Source: Spisula solida
Taxonomy: Eukaryota; Mollusca; Bivalvia; Venerida; Mactridae
Direction: 5' to 3'
Assembly (NCBI GenBank): GCA_947247005.1
Contig: OX365950.1
Span: forward strand, 50,506,761 to 50,570,760
DNA: 64,000 nucleotides
The stretch's first letter is position 1. Every line of letters begins with the position of its first letter. This document shows, piece by piece, positions 35,045 to 46,702 of this stretch. Under the pieces are notes generated by a model that made no database searches, was not told the DNA's origin, and was given only the letters and a program-made list of their open reading frames with translations. The position numbers and the translations under genes were made by a program.

Positions 35045-35690
35045 TGTTAGCTCTCCAGCCACAAAGTGGCAAGGTGAGCTTTTGTGATTTTTTTTGTCCG
35101 TCGTTAGTCCGTTAGACATTTCACCTTTAACACTCTAGCACTTTCAATTTTGCTTTGATCTTCATCAAACTTGGTCTGTTGTTGTATCTCAATGAAATCT
35201 AGGCCAAGTTTGAAGTTGGGTCATGTGGGGTCAAAAACTAGGTCAAAAGCTCAAATAATAGGAAAACACTCTGGTGGCCACATTTTTGCTTTGATCTTCA
35301 CCAAACTTAGCCAGTAGTTGTATCTCAATGAAATCTAGGCCAAGATTGAAGTTAAATCAAGTGGGGTCAATAACTAGGTTGATAGGTCAAATAATAGAAA
35401 AACCTTATTAACACTCTTGAGGCCATATTTTTGCTTTAATCTTCATCAACCTTGGTCAAAATGTTTATCTCGATGACCTTAAGGTCACGTTCATAGTTGG
35501 GTCATGTGGGGTCAAAAATTAGGTCAATATGTCAAATAATAGCAAAACCTTGTTAACACTCTGGAGGCTTTAACCTTCATCAAGTTTAGTCAAAATGTTT
35601 TTCTTGATGACCTTAAGGTCAAGTTCAAAGTTTGACCATGTTTAGCCGGTGAGTGCCACAGGATCTATGATCCTCATGGTTTAGTATTGT
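35045..35690. repeat. 145-bp invertebrate repeat, copy 2
   Basis: Four diverged units with TCAAATAATAG, ATCTAGGCCAAG and TGGGTCATGTGGGGTCAAAA blocks, starting near a GTCCGTCGTTAGTCCGTT run. Confidence 0.8.
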
Positions 35691-36774
35691 GGGAGTTCAA
35701 GCTAAATTAAAATAGGTTCATGATATATACAGTAGTCAATGACTTCAGTAAGTCAAGGGCTAAATGCAAACATTGTTTTAATTGCATTGAGATATATCAG
35801 GTAGGATAGTTAATTTTTGTCGTCCATTCTAAATATGTAAGTAAAGTACATGCATACTTTTCTCTATTTCTTTCTTGTACTGTATGTATATATACATGGT
35901 GCTGCAATATTGTACTCTAGCTTTAACAAATGTTGTCAAGTTCTCTCGTACTGTTACATGGTGAAGCTGTCTTGTATTCTAGCTAAAGCAGATGTTGTTT
36001 CATGTTGTCTAGTGCATGCTCTATTTCTCTGTTGTATAAGTAAAAGCTGTTTTCAGATATCATATCGTACAAGTAGTTATGTTATAAATAATTTAAAAGA
36101 TATGTGTGTGTGTGTAGGGGAGACCCTGTAATGTCATGAAAACATTATGTTGGTACCTTCATCGTATTTGATCATCTACTGTATTGGCCCAAGTATTGTA
36201 CGCAGCTGTATATACTTGGATTAATACGGTAGATTATAGTGGTATTAGTAATTGTTGAAGATATCATCAAAATATTGATCAATTTGAATTTAGAGTCAAC
36301 ATAAACACGCACATAGTGATACATGTATATGTTATTACACTGACTGGTTAAATTGAAGTACATGAATGACAGTGTGCTACCTACCTACCTAATCCTCTTC
36401 GAGCTGGTTTGCCCCTAAGGCCATGTGACAGTGTGCACCAACTTGCTAATGTAACTTGTTAGGCAGATACCTGTGGTCACAACTAGTGTGCACCAACTTG
36501 ATAATCATTTGCAAATACTAAGTCTTGTGGTCACATACTGTCAACTATTGTACTCTCAATACCTTGCCTGTAGGGACTTTGGACATGTATATAGTAAGCT
36601 TATTTCAAAGTATCTATAGGCGTCAGAGGCCTGTCAGATATATACACATTACTACATAACATATATACATGTTGCAAACATGGAAATGGGAAGTATTAAT
36701 GTTTATACAATAAAATATAGCAACAACGAAACGAAGGGAGACAATAGATAAAAACAATCTGTGGACATACAAAT

Positions 36775-36992
36775 CAGTGATTTTTTTCGCTTCTTTGGGA
36801 AAGGGTCCGGGTCCGTTCAGATTGGGAATTTTCGCGTCGTGACAACTTGAAATTGGGAATTTTCATGTAGCAGAAAGGCCAAATAAAACAGAAAAAGAGA
36901 TTACATGTGACTGATTACTGGAAACTATAGCCTTTTTCAGATTGGAAAGGTACCGTTTACCGGTAGCAAACAAAGAAGGAAAAAAATCACTG
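36775..36992. mobile_element. CAGTGATTTTTTT-ended MITE
   Basis: Ends CAGTGATTTTTTTCGCTTCT and AGAAGGAAAAAAATCACTG are inverted repeats; an exact 5-bp duplication CAAAT lies at 36770-36774 and 36993-36997. 218 bp, no coding. Confidence 0.85.
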
Positions 36993-37374
36993 CAAATAGT
37001 GCATGGATAGAGAGAGAGAGAGAGTGGGGTTGTTTAGCGCAGAAGAATTATTTTAAATACTAGTGTGATGTTTCATGGTGAAAAAACAACAATTTGTTTA
37101 CAACTGTCATGATAAAATAGCATTACATGTTGATGGCAACACACCATATTACAGTAAGGAAAAGAATCTGGTGGGATGGAAGCATGGAAAGGTAGCTAGG
37201 TCACATAGCAGAGAAAGGATACATAGTTTACAAAAGCATGTAGACAACCAGTATGCATCTTAAATATATACATTGCTTTACAATAATAATGTACGTAAAA
37301 AAAATTAATAAACATTTTCACTGTGTTTGATGACACGACGAAACCATGCAGACGTTATTTAGTACAAGGGTGTC

Positions 37375-37633
37375 AATTTTCCTGATTAATCCGGAATTCC
37401 GAATTTATTGTTTCTAATAGAGCAATGGCTTCTGACCAAAATAAAAGTTATTTGATGAAAATATCTCAACAAATGGCAAAGTTTTTTGCAAGTTTAATCT
37501 GCTCTGAACGATTTTCTTTAGTACGAATTGAGTTAATTATTGAAACAATGTCATTGAAGGCCTCTTGTTTGGCAAAAATGGTCGGCCGCATAGGATTTTC
37601 CTGATTTTTAATTTGGCCCTGTTGACCCCCCTG
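37375..37633. mobile_element. family B hAT-like MITE, copy 2
   Basis: Ends CAAGGGTGTCAATTTTCC and TTGACCCCCCTG; flanks TTAGTA and TTAGTG fit a 6-bp target duplication with one change. Confidence 0.8.
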
Positions 37634-37689
37634 TTAGTGTAATAACATACAATATTTCCTACAAAACAACCAGTCCTCGTTGATATTAT

Positions 37690-38185
37690 TATTCAACTAG
37701 GAAAACCGGGCTTAGTGACAAAATTAAGAAAATCTATATAATATATCGTTAGGAAGACGAGACTCTTATGAACAGTTTCTGAAAATTTGAACAAATTATT
37801 ACATATATTTACAAAGTTATAGACTTTTAACACTAACCACACCGTCCACTTTTTTGAGTGACGTCACAAACGTCATTCAAACATTATTTGAAGTAACGTT
37901 TACAAGCTTTTCACAAATCCAGTATTTGATCATCATAGGCGTAACCTTTTCAAAATCATGTTACATTTTAGAATTTTCAGAAATTGATCACCATAGCAAC
38001 GACAGAATATATTCTAACATAATTTAAGTGAAAAATAAAATCTAAGAGATAGTTCTATATTGTCTATATAACTAAAACTTAAATCAAAGAACATGACATT
38101 TTTCTCATTTTAGACACTTTTATAAATCTTATTACATTATTTCTATTTAATGTCACTAAGCCCGGTTTTCCTGGAGAATGGCTCA
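37690..38185 (-). mobile_element. TGAGCC-family TA-target element, copy 2
   Basis: The reverse complement starts TGAGCCATTCTCCAGGAAAA and shares CGTTGCTATGGTGATCAATT and TTTGAATGACG..TGACGTCAC with 12961-13566. The right end abuts TA. The left end (plus orientation) is eroded after CTAGGAAAACC. Confidence 0.8.
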
Positions 38186-38307
38186 TATGTTGTATTAAAT
38201 TTCATCTTGTTTAATTTTAAATGCTTTAAAAATACAAACACAAGTTTTTAATTGTAAATTCACATTTCGTCCCTTTTGTGCAACAAGGTTGTATCTTACT
38301 ATATATT

Positions 38308-39030
38308 ATATAGAGTGTCAAGTTGGATATTGGGTCAACTGGGGTAAACAACTAGGTCACAATGTTTAATCATAGCAAAAACCTTGTGTAGACACTAGAA
38401 GTCACAATTTTGGCCTAATCTTTTTGGAACAAACTTTGTCATAATGACAGGCTTTGAAGTGGCCTTAAAAAATTCTTTAAAAAACACTCAAAAAGGGTGA
38501 AATTCTACCTTAGGTTGTCTTATGGCATTGATTTATTTGGATGTATTACTCAGCTGCTGATTACTGAAAGCCTTGTACTTCTTGTAAAGCATACTTTTGT
38601 TGCTTTGATTATACTATCCAAGCATGGCACTGAGAATAGTGGAGACCGCTGTTCAAGGACAGCTCTTGTTAAATAAACAGTCCGTGAAAGACTGCAATGA
38701 TCATCTTTACAAAATCTAGGTCATGTTCAATGTAGGGTCATCTGGAGTAAAAAAACCAGGTCACTAGGTCAAATCATGCTATAGAGGCTGTATTTTCACT
38801 GGACTTCATGAAAGCTGGTCAGAATGTCAACCTACAATCTAGGTCAAGTTTTGATTTGGGTTTTCTGATGTAAATAACAAGGTCACCGGTTACAACAATA
38901 TGAATACCTTGTCCTTGCAATAGAGGCTGCATTTTCTTGAATCTTAGTCAGAAATATATAACTTAGGTCACCATAGAGGCCTGTATGCACTACTACGACA
39001 GGTGAGCGACCTGCTTTTTGCATCCTCTTG
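38308..39030. repeat. 145-bp invertebrate repeat, copy 3
   Basis: Diverged units ending in AGGTGAGCGACCTGC and a CCTCTTGTTG tail, comparable to the end at 27615-27650. Confidence 0.75.
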
Positions 39031-39043
39031 TTGTTGAATACGG

Positions 39044-39254
39044 CTGATATATTGTTCCTATTTATAACCCTGGGTGTATGATTTCATAAGCCGGTTGTAT
39101 CACGAGGACACTTCAGGTGTTATACAAACACAAATATATATAAAGGACCAATATTGCACGATTTGCCTGAAGAAATTTATATGTTCAACACAAGAACCTT
39201 GTAATTTATTGATGCATAAAGGTTAGGATCATGTTTAATTCTCCGTACTATACT
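39044..39254 (+). repeat. family D dispersed repeat, plus copy
   Basis: Shares GGCTGATATATTG, TTTATAACCCTGG, TATCACGAGGACACT and TTAGGATCATG with the reverse complement of 30944-31166 and with 48354-48595. Confidence 0.65.
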
Positions 39255-39367
39255 TCACCTGTGGGTATGATCAAATTATTACTGAGTGTCAAAGACTGAC
39301 TACAAACTTCCAGTATCGTGTCCCTGTTAACGTCTTAAGTTTTATGTTTTACTGAAAATATTTTCAG

Positions 39368-39427
39368 TTGAACAACAGTACAGACATCAAGGAAACAAAG
39401 AAACGAACCAGAGAAAGTACAGATGAG
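39368..39427 (+). CDS. GLYR1: GLYR1 exon 7 (basic linker)
   Basis: Encodes LNNSTDIKETKKRTRESTDE, a basic/acidic linker with a possible nuclear-localisation KKRTR. 60 nt, phase 0, acceptor ATTTTCAG. Confidence 0.85.
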
Positions 39428-39567
39428 GTTAGAATATAGTTTGTGTATTTTAAAATTGGGTCAGCCCTGAAAGCCTGGTGGTAGACCATCTGCTTTGAGT
39501 GCAAGAGGTCTTGGGTTCTATCCCAGACTGCTAACTTACCAAATTAGCTAAAAAATGATTCTAGTAT

Positions 39568-40131
39568 CAGGGGTCCTACAATCCCCGAAATCAGGATTTG
39601 CTGCAGTAGAAAGAATAATATAAAGGTTTCTGCAGAAAAGTTATTTGATGAAAAGGTACCTAATATTAACTGAAGTTTCATATGCAAAATGTTAACAAAA
39701 GATCAATCTTTGAAACAAGAGCAGGGCTCTCGTTACACTTTTGGGACTGGGGCCAGGGGCCCTCAGGGGAATTTCACGTTGTTTTGAAGAAAAAGGGTAA
39801 TTTTGTCTTTTATAAATATCAATACTATTATAAATGTAATACATATTAAATGAACAAAAAGCCAATTTCAAGCTATAACAACAGATATAGCAATGGCTGA
39901 ACAGCATTTACAAAGACTCTTCATTGATTTTTTGGAGTGGATTTCTTTCAAAAATAGGGGGAAAATGTTTATTCATTTAGGGGGAGGGGGGGAATGGGGC
40001 TGATACTCGGCCCCAAAATGGTCAAATGAGAGCCCTGAAGAGTTTTGGTGTAGGGATGTGTACTAATGGCACCCGAAACAGAATTGCTTCATATTTTCAG
40101 GATTGGAGATTATACCTTGGTAGGACCCCTG
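39568..40131. mobile_element. family A hAT-like MITE containing family C copy
   Basis: Starts CAGGGGTCCTACAA and ends GGTAGGACCCCTG; interrupted by the element at 39722-40037. It lies in GLYR1 intron 7. Confidence 0.8.
39722..40037. mobile_element. CAGGGCTCTC-ended MITE, copy 2
   Basis: Ends CAGGGCTCTCG and GAGAGCCCTG with an exact 5-bp duplication AAGAG at 39717-39721 and 40038-40042, inside a family A element. Confidence 0.85.
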
Positions 40132-40449
40132 CGGTATATTATTGTCTCCGTTGATTGACACTCTGCATAGTTAGTTCCAGTAACTGCTGGTTCGTCTGGT
40201 TATAGGATAATTTGACTGGATAGTCTTCATATGACTGAAATACTTGTGACTAGTGGGACTCAAATTGTCAGTCAAATTAATATTCAAATTTACTTTATTT
40301 TTAAAAATAGGGCTATAATTAAGGCCACTTCTTTATTTCTTGGTGGCAGTCGTAATTTTTCCAAGTAGGTAGGACCCCTGATGTAAATGCTGCACTTCCC
40401 AACATGAAGTGTTAACATATTTTATGTAATGATGTGATGTTATTTGTAG

Positions 40450-40656
40450 GGAGATAATAGCTCACCAAAAAAGACACCAAAAGTAAAACGAGCATCAACA
40501 GGGGGTGACTCAGCACAAAGAGTAAAACGTTCATCAGTAAGCACGGGGACTGACTCAACACCGAGGGTAAAACGAGCGTCATCAGGTACTGGGGGTGATT
40601 CACCAAGAGTTAAACGAGCGTCTGCGGGCACAGGCACCGACTCAACTAGTAAAAAG
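40450..40656 (+). CDS. GLYR1: GLYR1 exon 8 (internal KRAS-type repeats)
   Basis: 69 codons, phase 0 on both sides. Encodes four basic/serine-rich repeats built on VKRAS or VKRSS followed by G/T/S and a GxDS/TDS end: PKVKRASTGGDSAQ, RVKRSSVSTGTDSTP, RVKRASSGTGGDSP, RVKRASAGTGTDSTSKK. This occupies the linker where vertebrate GLYR1 has basic and AT-hook sequences; no GRP core is visible here. The repeats resemble basophilic-kinase sites (RxS) and nuclear-localisation clusters, by inference. Confidence 0.85.
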
Positions 40657-40717
40657 GTAAAACTTTTATATTCTCGGTCATACCCTTTTATGGAAATTTG
40701 AAACGATGTCATTTTTG

Positions 40718-40885
40718 CTCCACATGTGGAGAAGTTGCTGGTTCCTTGTGGAAGGGTAAGTTGGTACTGGTTAGTACTGATTAGGATACAGTCTAGGAAA
40801 ACTGGTTACGTGAATCAACTGTCGTATATAACTGAAAAATTGTAGAGAAACGACATTAAACCCTTATATAAACAAATAAAACTTA
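40718..40885 (+). mobile_element. SINE 3' fragment
   Basis: GGTACTGGTTAGTACTGATT, AGGAAAACTGGTTACGTGAA and ACTGAAAAATTGTAGAGAAA blocks match the 3' half of the SINE at 32665-32990. Confidence 0.65.
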
Positions 40886-41424
40886 CATTATATTTGTGTC
40901 TAAGGTTAGCATGTATCATTATGTTCGCAAAAATGCCAATTACCCTAATTGAATTTTGTTTATTTTGTAATTGTGGCATATTTACTTTAATAGTCAGATT
41001 CATTAAACTGATTTTAATGTTATTTATTATGATTTTGGTGGCATAACAGTTCGTGGATTTTGCCAGATAAGAATTTCGGTGGGGTTGAACTTTTGTAGAT
41101 TTTAATTTTCAGAAGTAAGAAATGTATTTAATTGTAAAGTTTATTAAAAATTCATTAAAAATATGTCCCCAACATGTTTAAATTTATCACATAACCTGCG
41201 ATTCAGCAGTGCTGTTTAGCCGTGCCGGAAATATCGTTCTGCTCTCCCAGAGTGTGCAATAAATATATTTAAATTAGCCTGGTATGACTAAGCCAATCCA
41301 TGGCTTGATACCCTCATGACATCATAACAATACCAACATTATCATGACGCTCGTCAACAAAAACTATATATCACTCGGCAAAGCCTGTGCCATATTATTT
41401 TGTTTAATAAAACTTGTATGTAAT

Positions 41425-44394
41425 TAGCAACCCCAGTCAATTTTTGTATGTTCAGCAATGATGATCAATGTTAGTGCAAATTAAAGAGCTCATCAAAAGC
41501 TCTGCAGAACAGTTTGAATTATGTAGGTATGTCATCTGGATAAAAAGTAATGGCAATTTGAAAACGCGAAAAAGCGGTCAATTTTAGGAATTTTTGCCTT
41601 CTTAAAGACTGTCTTTTAATCGCGTTTCCATGGAACCGAAAATTTCACCTTTTTTAAACAAACTGCTGTAACTTTTTTAATTTTTAAAAAAAATCTATGA
41701 AACTTGGCATATTAATGTATTTTTGTATGCTGATTTCAATTATGCAATCCAATTAGATACAGTATCATCAGGTAAAAAGTTATAGAAGGAACAAATGTGA
41801 AATTTCAACATAATTTTGGAATATTTTATTATCGAAATTATACAGGTATTACATGACAAAATCATAATCTACAAACATACAACTTCGCCACATATTACAA
41901 TTTACATAGTACTTAATAATGACATAGTTTAAAGTTTAATAAGATGCTAACTTGGCATTGATTATCATTATTATAGATCTATAGAAATGTTTTAAACAGA
42001 TCAAGTTTTCAGAATGTCGATGAAATATGTCTCAGACAGGCATTTCTGAATCATATATTGTCAACAATGATAGATTGTATTCTTGGGCACAATGCGAGCA
42101 TTTCTGTCATCTGAAAAAAATACATGAAAAGAATGATAAAAATACACAACATGCCGTTTAATACATGCGCACAAAATATTTGAAATAAAAAAATACATTA
42201 TTAGCTAGGCCTACATCTATACTGGCATGCGAGGTATTACCGGACAGAAATGGCATAAAAAGCTTCATGTCAAGTTAAAAATCGATTTTTACCCAGAATT
42301 TTTGGTGCTGACACATACCTGTGTTCAAGGCCTTCCTAAAAATAGAATTCCCGAAAAATGACATCACCATAACATCCAAATTTAGGGGCCCAAACAGGGG
42401 CACTTTTTACGCTTTTTTCAACGACGTTCAGCAGGTATTACCGGACAGTCGGTTTCAACCATTTTTAACTTAAAATTTGGAAACTTATTATAGGAAATGA
42501 TTTAAACAGGGTTCGTACTTCCTATTTATGCGAAAATATGTCACGATTTTCGTAATAACAACTCGTGACGCGCCATGTTTTCCCGCCAGGTGGCGTTCTG
42601 TGGTAGGTCAGATGCCGTAATATACCGTACATAACATACCGATCAAAAGTCGATTAAAACGATTAAAAATCAACTCAAAGTATTTCAGACTTATGGATAA
42701 GATCTTAAAAAGGGTTACTCAACTGATATCCGTTGACAAATTTCGTAATTAACAATATCCTGCTGAAATTAGAGCTGGTATAAATGGAAGAAATTAAATT
42801 TAAAAAAAAAAAGATAAAAATTTTGACGCCGCGAGGAACCGATCGCGGGTCCTCTCGCTTCATAACCTAGGACGTTAACCACTCTACTATTCACTCTTTA
42901 CATAAAATAAAGCTAATTAATTTAACCGTATAAAATCAATGACGCACGCGCTCAGCTCGTGTTATTTTGCGCATGCGCACACGATGGTGATTTCCCCAAG
43001 CGCCGCTAACGTAAACACGCAGCCGCGTACGACATTTTGGATAAATAGACAATGTTTTGTTAATCTTGAATATTTTTTTTCTTCTAGATTTATTCAAAAC
43101 ACGCTTCTGAGTGATTAGGTACAAATTTCAATACATAGCTCCAGAAAATAAGCGTCTAGGACCAGTTGTCCGGTCATTACTGCTGTCCGGTAATACCTCG
43201 CATGCCAGTACTGCAATATATAGATCCATGAAATTTGAGCTCAGAGACCATTTGAAAATAAGGGTTTACAAGTAAGACTTAAATTGCTGCCAAATCAGGT
43301 TCTTAATCATGGTTAATATGTAATCAAAGTAATATTAAAATAATTCAAGCCCTAAAAATAGTTGCATTTGCAGAAAGAGAAAAACACTCCTCCCCATGTT
43401 AACTATGGTGGGTGGGGGGTGGTGAATTTATTTTTACCAATATACGTGGTATATTATGTTAAATTAATAACAGTGAAACTAAATAAAGGTGTTAATTAAT
43501 ATAATTAAGTAAGAGAAATAATTAGGAAGTTGATCAATAGTCTTTAAAAGACGATTTTTAACCAGACAATAATCGTTCGTCAACCAAACAATTTGAAAAA
43601 ATGACAGGTGCCCTCTGATGTTAATTTCCGTAAATTTCATTAAAAATACGATTAGAAACGTATTCAGTGTAAGTTTTATCATTTTAAAACAAGAAATTAA
43701 ACTGATTTGGACCAAAAAATGATGTAGTAACGTTGTATTTATCGGCAAATCGAGCAATACACATTTGGGATTAGCCACAGTAAAAACCAGTCAACAATGG
43801 CGGGCATTCAACTCGCCGACTTTGGGTGAACTGATGGGACAAAAAGTAAAATGCTGAAACGATTACTAGTCCGATTTTGATGAGTTAAACGTCATTTTGA
43901 AGGGAATATAATATTCTATAGGATTCTATATTCGTTTGGTATACTTACCCTTTCGATTTTGTAAGAAATTGACGTAAACTTTGGCACCTCGTTACTTTTT
44001 TATTTAAATTCGGATTTTAAAAACGAAAGTTCCAAAGCAAAGATGAATCCTTTCTCTGATTGGTTGTGGAGTTTGACGAATATTAATTAACATTAACGCA
44101 CCCGCATGTGGCGTGATGTAACACCCTCGTGTAAAGCGCATGGCCGAAAATGTGATTTTACCAGATGGCCGAAAATATCGTCGAAAATCGTTTTTAACTC
44201 AAAATGTTTAAACTATCGATTTTCTTAGATAAAAATTATTACTACCATCAGAAAGACAATTTATTTCTGTTTTAAAATATGTATACATGTTTATATCTGA
44301 GAAAACCATGAACTTGTAAAATTAAGATTTGCTACACCTGGTACTGAATTTTACCAAATTCTTAAAGGTACATGCTAATCAGCTGGGGTTGCTA
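41425..44394. mobile_element. 2.97-kb element with TAGCAACCCCAG ends
   Basis: Left TAGCAACCCCAG and right CTGGGGTTGCTA are inverse; a 7-bp direct repeat ATGTAAT lies at 41418-41424 and 44395-44401. No transposase-like frame was recognised. It contains the TA element at 42222-43208. Confidence 0.75.
42222..43208. mobile_element. 0.99-kb TA-target element with perfect inverted ends
   Basis: The first 26 bp starting CTGGCATGCGAGGTATTACC are an exact reverse complement of the last 26 bp; TA flanks each end. ATTACCGGACAG recurs internally near 42435. Includes a minus-strand tRNA-like stretch at about 42828-42900. No transposase frame. Confidence 0.88.
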
Positions 44395-44401
44395 ATGTAA
44401 T

Positions 44402-44602
44402 GCATTTCTGATAGAGCAATGGCTTTTGACCAAAATAAAAGTTACTTGATGAAAATATCTCAAGAAATGGCAGCGTTCTGGTAAATTAATATTAACTGAG
44501 TTAGTTATGGAAACCATGTCAATGAAGGCCTCTTGTTTGACAAAAATGGTTGGCCGCATATGATTTTCCTGATTTTTAATTTGGCCTTGTTGACACCCCT
44601 GG
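44402..44602. mobile_element. family B MITE, 5'-truncated
   Basis: From AGAGCAATGGCTTTTGACCA to TTGACACCCCTG; the first about 55 bp of the family are missing, abutting the right end of the 2.97-kb element. Confidence 0.75.
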
Positions 44603-44687
44603 TAATGAGAACTCATTCAAGGTCCTCTATGACTGCATTTCTATTTCAATGATTATTGTGTATTCATACAAGGTTTGACATTTTCAG

Positions 44688-44852
44688 AAGATAAAACCAG
44701 TTAAATCACTTACACCATCAGAGAAGATATTGAAACGAGCCAAATTGAACAAAGCTGGTGGAACGTCACCAGGAAACATATTCTCAGCATTGTCACCCAA
44801 GAAATCCCTTTCAACTACCAAAATCAAAGACAGAAAATTACCAGAGCTCAAG
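44688..44852 (+). CDS. GLYR1: GLYR1 exon 9 (basic Ser-Pro linker)
   Basis: 55 codons, phase 0 on both sides: KIKPVKSLTPSEKILKRAKL, NKAGGTSPGNIFSALSPKKS, then LSTTKIKDRKLPELK. Basic linker with several SP/TP sites before the dehydrogenase-like domain. Confidence 0.87.
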
Positions 44853-45649
44853 GTTAGTAACATGTTATTAGCTTACCTGAATGTCTGTCATCAACATAAT
44901 TAATATTTACTAAGGCACAGCCTATTTTAGCAAATAATATCTTAAATATTAAAGAATAGCTCAAATGTACAGTCATTAGAAAATTTGTGACATTGTTTTG
45001 GGTACGAAGTAACGAAGGACGAAGTCATTACGAACCTGTTTTCGTTTTGAAGTTCACTGAATAACTACGCTGATTATGGGTATAATAATTATATGACTTT
45101 CCTTGTTTAAAACAAGTACTTTCATGGCGTAATCAGTTGATCAATAACTGATTATATGCAGGCTGTCACGTTATGTGTTTCCTCTTTGTTTTCCCAGCGT
45201 TCCAAGATGGTGGTCGATCAAAGTGCTATACGAAGCAACATAGTATTTATCTCCCTTATTTATAACGTGTTCTAGATAGGCCTACTAGAGTTTTTGGAAT
45301 ATTTTTAAACATCATTTAAATATAAAAGAAAATTTATGAGCTACCGAATAACGCATTTAGGTAACTTTTGTTATTCTATTGGCGGCTATTTTTCAGTATC
45401 ATTCTGTGACTCCGAGACTGTAAATTTTCAGATCCATTAGTGAATTCAAACTCTGACCAAACCACGTGACACGTTGACTTATTTCGAAATTTATTCAGGC
45501 GCTTCGCGCCCGAATTATTCGCTATTACCTAATCTTTATTGAACTTTGTCACAATATTTATCTCTAAGAAATGTGAGCTAAGTTTGTTATTGGGTCATCT
45601 GGGGGTCAATACTTAGAAAAAGTTAAGTTACCAATTTTTGAGGGCTGCT

Positions 45650-45938
45650 TTCAGCAGTTCAGCCACCCTTTAGGATTTTAACTTCCTAAGGTAACCTGCG
45701 TTCGATTCTCCCTAGGGAGACTATTTCTCTCCTGGTGGTAGCCAACATTGAGGTACGGCGCCAAGGAATATTGAACATGTACATACACCGCCCTCACAGG
45801 TACAAACTCACACCTTTGTTGAGTGGAGCATTACGGGTTATTCTTGCTCAGAGGAATTAAGCAGTGGCGCAGACAGGGATCGAACCCGGGACCTCTTGAT
45901 CCTGAACCGCACGCCCTACCTCTAGGCCACCGCTCCCC
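45650..45938 (-). mobile_element. tRNA-derived SINE, minus strand
   Basis: On the minus strand the head reads GGTGGCCTAGAGGTAGGGCG (box A) and GGGTTCGATCCC (box B), about 36 nt apart, then runs on into a non-tRNA body. The strong B box and conserved spacing support a Pol III-derived SINE rather than a true tRNA. Confidence 0.8.
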
Positions 45939-46427
45939 TATACCAGGTCACTAGGTCAAATATAAAAGAAACGTTGTTAGCCATGTTGATATATTTAAGA
46001 ACATGACTATAGGGGCAGGGCTAGTTGTCTATATGCGGCTATTTAGAAAACATTTAAAAAATCGTGTAGGGCACTATGTACAAGTTTTTAACATAATTCC
46101 ACATTCAAAGCTCTAGTTCTCAAGAATGACAGCTAAGGAGGTAAACATATGTCCAAACAGAGCAAAAGCCTGCAGTACCTAGCTTTGTTGTGTATATATT
46201 TGGCAGAGTTATTGCTCTTTGGTTATTTGAAAATATGGCGATTTCAGTTCTTGTTCTCCTAAAGCATTGGTTGGATTTCAGTAAACATTCAACTAGAATG
46301 ATTGGTACCATTGTTAATAACCTGGCATATAAAACTTTGTACACCATTCAACATGTTTGGTTCTTTGGTTTGTGGGCTGAGTTGTGTCCCTTTAGTGGAG
46401 AAAGTGTCAGTATATCTGGGCCCAATC

Positions 46428-46662
46428 TCCCGTAACATCTTAATGTGAGCTAAATCTTATCTCAAATATTGTCATGTGTCTTTAAGATAATATCCATGGG
46501 AGGCTGGACTCAAAATTCCCATCACAAAACAGAAAACCTTAGTATTCATTGTAAATTTTAAAGAGCTAAACGCCAAATTTATCTCAAATTCCGACTCTTG
46601 ATTTGAGCGAAATCTCAATTTGAGATGAGATTTCTACTTGAGATGTGTTTGGAGATCAGGGC
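46428..46662 (-). mobile_element. MITE, copy 2 (same family as 12620-12867)
   Basis: The reverse complement begins GATCTCCAAACACATCTCAA and continues AGTAGAAATCTCATCTCAAA, paralleling the first copy. Its end lies 40 nt upstream of GLYR1 exon 10, so it supplies part of the acceptor region. Confidence 0.8.
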
Positions 46663-46702
46663 TTGGTGACGTTGTATCAAGACATGAGTTTTATGATTGT
46701 AG

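Larger units (their letters stand above)
33671..39367 (+). other. GLYR1: GLYR1 intron 6, repeat-rich
   Basis: 5697 nt. Contains an invertebrate repeat beginning near a GTCCGTCCG run (about 33920-34206), a 145-bp repeat copy (about 35045-35690), a CAGTGATTTTTTT MITE (36775-36992), an AG microsatellite (37007-37024), family B (37375-37633), a TGAGCC element (about 37690-38185), another 145-bp repeat copy (38308-39030) and a family D copy (39044-39254). Confidence 0.8.
39462..40255 (+). mobile_element. tRNA-like SINE split by family A and C elements
   Basis: The head at about 39475-39530 has box A-like CCTGGTGGTAGACC and box B-like GGGTTCTATCCC. Its middle section resumes at about 40132 with GATTGACACTCTGCATAGTT, parallel to the SINE at 32665-32990. 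A family A element sits between. Confidence 0.65.
40657..44687 (+). other. GLYR1: GLYR1 intron 8
   Basis: 4031 nt, largely a 2.97-kb element with a nested 0.99-kb element (41425-44394), then a partial family B copy. Confidence 0.85.
44853..46702 (+). other. GLYR1: GLYR1 intron 9
   Basis: 1850 nt, with a minus-strand SINE (about 45650-45938) and a MITE (46428-46662) that ends 40 nt before exon 10. The stretch 44860-45527 shows no element I recognise. Confidence 0.85.

Noticed and set aside
42828..42900. tRNA-like sequence on the minus strand
   Set aside because: Box A and box B are degenerate and no full cloverleaf can be drawn; treated as part of the 42222-43208 element.
45493..45515. Short hairpin ATTCAGGCGCTTCGCGCCCGAAT
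   Set aside because: Small stem with a mismatch and no context; insufficient to call a terminator or RNA.
45876..45938. True tRNA gene on the minus strand
   Set aside because: Promoter boxes are good, but the sequence runs directly into a SINE body and the acceptor stem does not close.
46120..46435. Overlapping 75-81 codon frames in GLYR1 intron 9
   Set aside because: No recognisable domain and both strands are equally open; chance frames in intron.
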